A DNA stretch of 64,000 nt. Source: Lomentospora prolificans. Taxonomy: Eukaryota; Ascomycota; Sordariomycetes; Microascales; Microascaceae. Numbering within the stretch: position 1 is the first letter of the stretch; each line of letters begins with the position of its first letter. The DNA is taken from contig JARFXM010000005.1 in NCBI GenBank assembly GCA_029532625.1, positions 1,302,001 to 1,366,000 of the forward strand. Direction: 5' to 3'. Position numbers and translations under genes: made by a program. The notes below the pieces were generated by a model. The model did no database searches. It was given only the letters and a program-made list of their open reading frames with translations, and had not been told where the DNA came from. This document shows, piece after piece, positions 56,730 through 64,000 of the stretch.

Positions 56730-57447
56730 ATGCACTTCACTATCATCCCCACCGCCATCCTTCTCGCCGCCTCTGCGGTCTCCGCCTTCACGGTCCCCCG
56801 CGAGGAGCCTTCCAAGCCCTCGTCCGGCAACGTGGACCTCGACGTCGCAGACGACTACTCCTCCCTCCTGGCATACAACCTCATCTCCGCCCTCGCCCTC
56901 CACCAGCAGCAAGCCGGCGAAGAAGACGCCGGCCTCTCCACTCTCTCTGCCCGTGACCTCGACGATATCGAAATCGACGAGGATCTCCTCGAGCTTCTCC
57001 TTGACAACGAGGCCATCGCTGCTCTGGCCGCCCGCTCCCTACCGGATACCTCCCCTGCCCACGCCCTGATTGCGCGCGACCCCGGCTTCATGGATTCTAT
57101 TAGGAAGAAGGCGAAAGCCGCCGGAAAGGCCATCAAGGACTTTGCACACGATACCAAAGAGCTGATCCAGGATGCTGCCGACGGCCTGATCGGAAAGTGT
57201 AACATTGCCAAGTGTGGAAAGGCCCTTGGACCGGCTACTGTTTCTTGCCTCAAGGCCGCCAAGAACCGCGGCGCAAACATCGCTGCCGATCTATCTTGCA
57301 TCCAAAAGGTACGATAATGTCCATACTCCATTTCCCTCAGGTTGAGTCGGAGACTAACTAATATGCATGTAGGCTCTCAAGGCCAGGAACACTGTTCCCA
57401 AAGCTTGTGCCGGATGCCCCTCTGCCATCAAGAAGCACTATTCTTGA
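56730..57447 (+). CDS. Small secreted cysteine-containing protein (candidate effector/antimicrobial)
   Basis: Two exons, 56730-57308 and 57373-57447 (64-base intron), give 217 residues. Signal peptide about 1-19 (MHFTIIPTAILLAASAVSA). An acidic, Leu/Asp/Glu-rich propeptide-like region follows (DDIEIDEDLLELLLDNE). It contains three similar Ala-Arg sites, SARDL, AARSL and IARDP, that could be processing points. After the last one comes a basic, helix-prone stretch (FMDSIRKKAKAAGKAIKDFA). Then a C-terminal domain with six cysteines in the order C-x4-C, C, C, C-x2-C (CNIAKC ... SCLK ... SCIQK ... ACAGC). The second exon supplies the last two cysteines, so splicing is needed for the pattern. No known domain recognised. 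Function as an effector or antimicrobial peptide is inference from architecture only. Confidence 0.75.
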
Positions 57448-57819
57448 GTCGGGAACGGTTACAGGGGTGGTTAGGCGTCTGAATAGGCACATCGGGCTTG
57501 CATTTGGCGTCAATAAGGCGTTCTAGACTGGCTTTACACTCGAGGGATTGGAAGGAGCTGACTCGATCCCTTCGAAGAACTTATTGGCGTTCCGGGATTC
57601 CTTTATTTTGTATTCACTGGTGTCAGTTTGGGTTTTGGCACGGTTCAAAAAGCATCTCGAATGCAATGTCGCTCGTTTATATTGCGAATAGTGTTTACTA
57701 GCATCATTATGTCCGGGCCTAACATGCAGTGCGATTTGGTTCGGGAAAATACACTCGCTATCCCCTCACAAACGAAATCCTCCTCATGGCCAAATACCGA
57801 TGAAATGCAGTTATATACC
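57448..57819. other. Convergent 3' gap
   Basis: Between the secreted-protein gene and the 3' end of the beta-galactosidase gene. AT-rich, nothing else seen. Confidence 0.5.
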
Positions 57820-60800
57820 TTAATCAAGAAGAAGCTCATACTCAAATGTCCGACTAGTCTTCAATTCGTACTGGCTCAGGGTGGCAGGGCCGCATGAGCC
57901 GGTGCCAAGACCGTGATGGGCCCAATCGAGGCGCACGATAGTATCCTTGCGCTTTCGCTCCCTGAGCTCGAAGGGATGCCTAGCTTCGTCGAGATCCTCA
58001 GTTGTGTAATGCATGGCTGAAAATGACGCGCCTTCAAGATCACCAAACCTGGCGCGGATCAGTCGCTTCTTCGGTCCATCCGCCGCCGCCTCTTCCTCGC
58101 TTGGCTTCCCGAGGAACTCGACCCAGCGGACATCGGTGCGGTTCCCTCCATCCTGGGGGAACTCGTAATCGACGAAAAGATCGTCGACGGTGGACTGCCA
58201 AGTGCCGAAAGCTTGACTCATCTTCTTGTCAGAGTAGCTCTCACCTGGCCCACGGCCGAACCAACGGACTTGCTCGACGCCTTCGAGACCAAAAGTAAGT
58301 CCGAATCGAGCAAAGGTATAGGGCAGAAGAGGACCATGGGGCTTAGCTGTGAGTTTGATGTGGACACCGTGCCCAAATGTGAGAGTCAACTTCGTATCCA
58401 CTCCCCAAGCCAGGACAGGCGGTGCCACCCGTCCGGTTATCTCGACGACGAGGCCGTTCGACTTGACGCCCCAGTTCACTTGTCGCACATGGTGCTTGGT
58501 CTGATGCAGCCTGCGGTCCCTCCAGTTGCGGCCGAAGCGACCGCCCCTATCGTTATCGGTGAGCGCGCGGTAAAAGTCGATGGTGAATGGCTGGGTGGTG
58601 AGCTGGAAGCCGGGTCCGGCAGTCCTCTTCCAGCTGGAGAGAGTACCGAGAGTAAGATTGACTCCCCAAACAGACGAGCCGTCTGGACTTGTGACCTCTA
58701 AAAGCCCGGGAGATGTCATTCGGGCAGTTGGAGAGGATGAAAGGACCGGCAATGAAGCCTGGATCGTAGCGAGGCTTTCCGGGCCCTGAAGCTGATGCTG
58801 ACCGAAGGCGACCTCAGTCCCAGCCTTGCACCAGTTAGTTTCCTCCCTGAGCTTGAAGCTGATTCTCACATAAGTCTCGCCACCCAATTTGGAAGGAAGT
58901 CCCTTGAGCTTAATGGTTGCTTCGGTGTGAGGCTTAACTCCTACAATGCGTTAGTGTACGACTCTTTGCGGCAATGTCCACATGTCCTAAACTTACCCTT
59001 GGGGATATCAGCAGTAGTCTCCTTGCTTGTTCCGACTTCGTCAACAATGACCCAGGAACAGTCAAGATGGTCGAGCTCAATATGGTCGTAGCGGTTGACA
59101 ATAGTCAACTCGTCACCCTTAAGCCAAAGTGTTTGAACGGGCTCCACAGCCTTGCGGTATTCGATCAGGCCAGGAGTCGGAGTATGGTCGGAATGGAGCA
59201 AGCCGTCCATACAAAAGTTGCCGTCATTGGGGTCATCGCCCCAGTCTCCACCGTAGGCGTAGTACCACTCGCCATTTGCATTCTTCGCTTTTAGTCCCTA
59301 GAAAAGATAGAACACAATTAGCACCCCGCCGTCCTCAAACGCTCGCCTCAGTCAAAACTCACATGGTTCGCCCATTCCCAAACAAACCCTCCCATAAGCC
59401 TAGGGTACTTATAAAATGCATCAATGTACTCCTTGATGGCACCTGGGCCATTGCCCATAGCATGCACATATTCACAGAGCACGAGAGGCTTCTTCCAGTC
59501 CTTTTCCTCTGCCATGCGGCTGATTTGGTCCACGCTCGCATACATTCGACTCTGAATATCCGCGCTGTGTGCGTCAAAGTCCTGTTCGTAGTGGACAGGC
59601 CTGCTGGTATCGACCGTCTTTATGTACTCGTACATGGCTTTGTGGTTTCTACCGTAAAAGGCCTCGTTGCCAAGAGACCATATAACAATGCACGGATGGT
59701 TCTTGTCTCTCTGGACCATTTGGCGTGCTCTATCGACATAGGCTTCAGTCCAGTCCGGATTATCAGACGTGAACTTTGCGGCGTCGGCGCCAACCACGCC
59801 AAATCCGTGGCACTCAAGATCAGCCTCATCGATAACCCACAACCCCAGCTCATCGGCAAGGTCGTAGAGGCGGGTATCGTTTATATAATGCGACGTTCGA
59901 ATTCCGTTAATATTGTGGTTTTTCATTATCAGCAAATCTCGCTTTAGCCACTCGTATGGGACAGCCCTTCCATGCTCGGGATGATGCTCATGGCGGTTGA
60001 CACCACGGAACTTGACAGGATTTCCATTGACGGTAAACACACCCTTGATGAAGTCGACACTTCGGAAGCCGACCTTCTGGGCCACCGTAGTGGACCCTGC
60101 AAAGGTCAGGATGAGGGTGTAGAGGTACGGTGTTTCAGCCGTCCACTTATGCGGGTTTTTCACGTCAACCTTGAAATGGCCCTTGGGATCGAACTTCTTT
60201 GTAGCTTCGGCCACTTCTTTGCCGTTCGCGTCGAGGAGCTTGAGAGCCACTTCGGCGGTGTCAGAGAGGATAATGTCGACCTTGAGCTGGGCATGTTTGT
60301 AATTATCATCGAGAATAGTATGAACTTGAAAATCCTCGGGGTGGACCTTGGGGAAAGAATGCAAATAGACATCCCTAAAGATACCGCTGAGCCAGATCTG
60401 ATCCTGGTCCTCGATGTAAGTGCCGTCGCATCGCTGATAGACTTCAACGGCGAGGATGTTGTCCTCGTCATACTTGACGAATTTAGAAATGTCAAACTCG
60501 CTGGGATTCCGCGATCCTTGGGAGTATCCGACATCGTGGCCGTTGACCCAAACGGTGAATGAAGAGTCCACACCTTCGAACCTCAGGCGCTGCTGGTGAT
60601 CAGACAGGCTTTTGTCGATGCGAAAGGTAGTGAGGTAGCGACCGCATTCGTTGTCATCGAAAGGAATATGCGGAGGATCGACCGGGAAGGGATAGTCGAT
60701 ATTAGTGTACTGAGGTCCTTTACCATACCCCTGGCATTGCCACATTCCTGGCACGTCAACCTTGTCCCATTCTGAGGACTCAAAGTCAGGCTCGTAGAAT

Positions 60801-61015
60801 CGCTGTGGCCCGTAAAAGGGAGATGGAGAGTGGTGAAACTTCCATTTCCCTGAGAGCAACTGAGCCTTTGACTTGCCAGTATCGCGAGTGAGAGCATCGG
60901 CCTCGCTATCATAGAGGAAGAAGGAGCTTCGGGGGTTGAGGGTATTACGGTGGAGGACCTTGAGGTTACACCAGTCGGGGGGCGAATCGGGAAAGGTGAT
61001 GTTACCCGTCATCAT
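57820..61015 (-). CDS. GH2 beta-galactosidase (LacZ/Lac4 type, probably intracellular)
   Basis: Hydrolyses lactose and other beta-galactosides. Exons 61015-59363, 59297-58997 and 58940-57820 give 1024 residues; no signal peptide, so cytosolic. Family blocks: the N-terminal sugar-binding domain (WKFHHSPSPF, VPGMWQCQGYGKG), the DGTYIEDQDQIWLSGIFRDV loop, and KFRGVNRHEHHPEHG. The acid/base Glu451 is in WSLGNEA, and the nucleophile Glu515 is in LCEYVHAMGN. The C-terminal domain has RWFGRGPGESYSDKK and a typical beta-gal small-chain region. The frame is open a further 86 codons upstream to an ATG at 61273. I prefer 61015 because conservation begins right after it (FPDSPPDWCNLKVLHRNTL) and the length then matches relatives of about 1020-1040 residues. 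It is transcribed away from a sugar permease about 2 kb off, the same arrangement as the lactose gene pairs of Aspergillus (bgaD/lacpA) and Kluyveromyces (LAC4/LAC12). Confidence 0.93.
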
Positions 61016-63029
61016 GGGCGAGTTGGGGGCGAGAACAACAGGTCTGGCGATCTCGTTTTCCTTATGCAAGTCACCCACGTTTGAGTTGGCACGATCAGAC
61101 GGAGGTGATGAAGGAATGCTATGACGAGCAAGGAACTGATGCCGGGCGGTGGTCTTGACGGGGCCAAGGGCCAGGTCTACTTGAATAGATGCGTCGCTGC
61201 GAAGAACTAGATCTCTCAGGTGACTCTTTCGGTGCACATTACTGTTAAGACCGGAGGCCGATCGGCTTGACATTGCAAATGTCGACTTTCGCTTTAATTT
61301 GCTGCTTTCCAGGTTTTGCTTCGCCTTCGATGCTGGGTATCCTTGGTTCTACGAGACTATGCAGGAGAGCAATGTGGAGGTTGTTACTCGATGCGGGGAA
61401 GCTCCGCGTGGGTCCAGGATGGGAAAGCGCGATGTGGAGGCGGGGAACCGTGGATATTAGCGCCAGGCCTGGAGAGCGCCCAACACAGGGATGGCCAGAC
61501 CAATGCGGGGGACTGTCTGATCTCATGGGCAGACTTAAGGGTCCAGATTCCCTATTCCAGCGGCCTCAAGGATCTCGGCCAAGACTTGGCAGAAGCTGTC
61601 CACGGACCTTTGTCATGCAAACCGGGGAACTCCTCGTGAGGCATTGTAACCAAGGGCCGAACTGCTCACCTGGCCCATCCCAGCTTGTGACTTCAATGCT
61701 ATGAACGTGCACATGCAAGAAAACCACAGCCCGTATTTATCGAGGTTATCCACTCAAACGAGCAAGTCGACAATGCGGGTTAGGTGGAGGGCGTTAAGAG
61801 ATATGCTTATACCTGGATACTCATGCGCTATCATGATCTTGGCTTTGACACATCCCTTATTTTCGGGGCGTATGTCGCGGTTGCGTTGATGCCCTCCTGA
61901 GGTCTTGAGGCCGGTACTTCTCGACCTCCTCTGGGACCTTGTATTCCCCGAACGCTTGAGCATTTGATGGCTTAGTATTCTGCTGGTTCTCAATCCCGAG
62001 ATTTTTTCCGGCGAGATCCCGCGCAAGCTACCTAAAGATCAACACCACCATGTCGTACGGGCCCATGCCACCAGCCATTTTGGTTGGATCGCCTAGGGAG
62101 CTTGGTGGAGACCCATGTCACCGTCAACCGCACCCATGGCGGGCCAGTAGTAGACTGATCAGATCTCCGTAGTACCACCTATACTGCCGATCTGTTATAG
62201 CTCCGAGGACTAAATGCCATATTACGATGCATACTACTCCTCTCGGAGAATATTCGATTCCTTCCCTTGGCCCTCGTGCAAAAGGACTTAATCCAATGCT
62301 TATCCAGGGTATCGCCCAGCATTGCTGCGCCGTCGAGGATACGCGCCGTCGAATAGCGATTCGAATCCTTAGTCCGGATCCGGTGTAGAGGCTGCCGGGA
62401 GCGCCCACCTCGAGCACCGGGGCCGAAAGAACTTTTGTTGCTGTACCCTCTTGTCCGCAGCAAACACTCCTAATCTGTATCCGACCGTTACAATGGCTCA
62501 ACCTGCCGGTTACATGCCAGGTCTTGCCGCCCCTCTTTTACGACACCACAATATACGTAACCTCTGCCGGTGTACCCTACAGTCCCGTATGGCTTTACAC
62601 GTTCTCTCCATATGACAAGCAGGTTCCAGGGTCCCATTGGGAATAAACAAGGAACGACTGGTTCCTGAGACTTGCTCCCGTTATTGCCCGCCCATAGTAA
62701 CTTCTGCCAAACGTTATACACCCGCACCACTGAGATGCAAAGCCCCTCGAAGTTCTCCGCTCCGACGACTGCTTTGCGTCGGATGTGGAGAAGAAGCAAG
62801 CTCTGCCGAATTCGCATCTTGTCTGTGTCTGAGTGGCTAGCAGCGCGGGGTTCCGAGGTAATAATCGATTCACCCCTACAACGGTGCCCAAGCTTCGCTG
62901 TGGGGAGAACCCTTATCTTCTCCGCTTCGCTCCAGTCGCGTACTGCTTCTTTTCCCCAGTTTCCGTAGCTTACATGCGATCTGCACCAAGCTAAGGTATC
63001 ACGCATCCGGACCGGAAAGACGCACAATC
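61016..63029. promoter_or_regulatory. Divergent intergenic region, beta-galactosidase / permease
   Basis: About 2 kb between the two divergent start codons; likely site of shared regulation by galactoside inducers and carbon repression. The first 258 bases next to the beta-galactosidase are an open frame that could alternatively be its N-terminus. No other gene seen and no binding site assigned with confidence. Confidence 0.5.
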
Positions 63030-64000
63030 ATGAGTGTCCAAGACGAGAAAGAGAGGACTTCGGAGGTGGAGGAGGAGAAGCCAGTGGTGCCTTCCCACGC
63101 CGGAACCGGTACTGAAATCAATGCCGCATCTGTTGCTCTTGCGGCTGCGGTTGCGAGCCAGAAGCCTAACCCGTGGTCGAGGAACATGATAAAACTATAC
63201 TTCATCATGGCTATCGGATACCTTGTCTCGACAATGAACGGGTTTGGTACGTTCGACTCACCATGGAGGCTGCGGGCGCCCTCCTTTGGCCTCTTTTTAG
63301 CGATGTGCTGACTTCTTTAATAGATAGCTCGTTGATGGGCGCCATCAATGCCATGAAACCCTATCAAGAGAGCTTTGGCCTCAAAGGCGAGCACTCAACG
63401 ACCGGAATAGTGTTCATCATCTACAATCTTGGGCAGATTGCGGCTTTCCCTTTCTGTGGTATGCTCGCAGATGGCCTCGGAAGACGCCTTTGCATTTTTA
63501 TTGGCTGCCTCATCGTCCTAATTGGTACCGCGATTCAAGGCTCTGCCAATAACTTGGGCCAATTTATGGGAGGACGGTTCGTTCTCGGATTGGGTGCCGC
63601 CATTGCCTCTGCTGCCGGACCCGCCTACACCGTAGAGTTGGCACACCCTGCTTACCGAGGCTTCATGGCGGGAATGTACGTAGAGTTTTAACACTAAGCA
63701 AGTCGTAGCTCTCCGCTAACACATTCCTCTAGGTATAACAACTTCTGGTGGCTCGGTAACATCTTGGCCGGCTGGACTACGTATGGTTCCAACTTGTAAG
63801 TCACCACTTGACTATACGAGACGTACTCTGACTAAATGGTTATGACTAACACCTATCACTCACAGGCACATCACTAGCTCCTGGGCATGGAGGATACCCA
63901 CCGTCACCCAGGCCGGAATGCCCGCAGTCGTCTGTTGCCTCATCATGTTCTTCCCTGAATCTCCGCGTTGGCTCATCTCCAAAGATCGCACCGAGGAGGC
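63030..64000 (+). CDS. MFS sugar porter, lactose-permease-like (3' truncated by window end)
   Basis: Proton-coupled sugar transporter of the plasma membrane. Visible exons 63030-63246, 63324-63675, 63733-63795 and 63866 to the end of the window; all junctions keep frame. About 255 residues are seen, roughly the first half of a family member of about 520-550. Cytosolic N-terminus of about 50 residues, then TM1 (KLYFIMAIGYLVSTMNGF) joined to DSSLMGAINAM, the typical sugar-porter GYDxSLMG-like block. ADGLGRRLC is the loop 2-3 signature, GRFVLGLGAAIASAAGPAY is TM4, and PESPRWLISKDR is the PESPRxL motif after TM6. The NNFWWLGNILAGWTTYGSN stretch and neighbourhood with a GH2 beta-galactosidase suggest lactose or another beta-galactoside as substrate; this is inference. 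Confidence 0.9.

Noticed and set aside
56309..56830. 173-codon minus-strand frame
   Set aside because: Overlaps the promoter and first exon of the secreted-protein gene; includes a simple-repeat-encoded acidic stretch; no family.
59129..60562. 272- and 196-codon plus-strand frames
   Set aside because: Antisense to the GH2 catalytic domain, whose own motifs are intact.
1..64000. CRISPR arrays, prokaryotic operons, rRNA genes
   Set aside because: None seen, and a fungal nuclear origin makes CRISPR and operons unexpected.

Overview
The window is nuclear DNA of a filamentous ascomycete (Pezizomycotina). Most genes carry short introns (about 50-190 bases, GT..AG) that only read through as multi-exon models. 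The gene set is fungal: Hir1-type histone chaperone, Mak5 helicase, DUF2456 membrane protein, a class II (ascomycete) cellobiose dehydrogenase ending in a fungal cellulose-binding module, an AA9 monooxygenase and a pectin methylesterase. A plant-biomass-degrading Sordariomycete-like fungus fits best; I cannot name the genus. All exon joins below were worked out by hand from splice signals and frame.

Layout. 1-12.7 kb: no recognisable gene. 12.7-15.6 kb: a dynamin-family GTPase (- strand) with an unusual nuclear/SUMO-looking insert. 17.6-25.2 kb: three glycosylation genes, namely a GDP-mannose pyrophosphorylase A-like protein (+), a nucleotide-sugar (UDP-galactose type) transporter (-) and a strongly altered KRE2/MNT1-type mannosyltransferase (-). 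26.3-32.6 kb: divergent housekeeping pair hir1 (-) and mak5 (+). 34.6-37.7 kb: cellobiose dehydrogenase. 38.0-43.5 kb: an orphan protein, a DUF2456 membrane protein and a DUF7726-like protein, all on the - strand. 43.5-48.7 kb: another stretch without recognisable genes, rich in GCTGG/CCAGC words. 48.7-51.7 kb: AA9 monooxygenase and pectin methylesterase. 53.0-55.4 kb: coiled-coil protein followed by an RBR ubiquitin ligase. 56.7-57.4 kb: small secreted six-cysteine protein. 57.8-64.0 kb: a GH2 beta-galactosidase and a divergent sugar-porter permease running off the end of the window.

How they work together. Cellobiose dehydrogenase supplies electrons to AA9 monooxygenases, and both lie within 15 kb together with a pectinase, so 34-52 kb is a loose plant-cell-wall neighbourhood. 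The beta-galactosidase/permease pair has the divergent arrangement known for lactose-utilisation gene pairs in fungi. The 17-25 kb genes supply activated mannose, Golgi nucleotide sugar and (formerly, perhaps) a mannosyltransferase.
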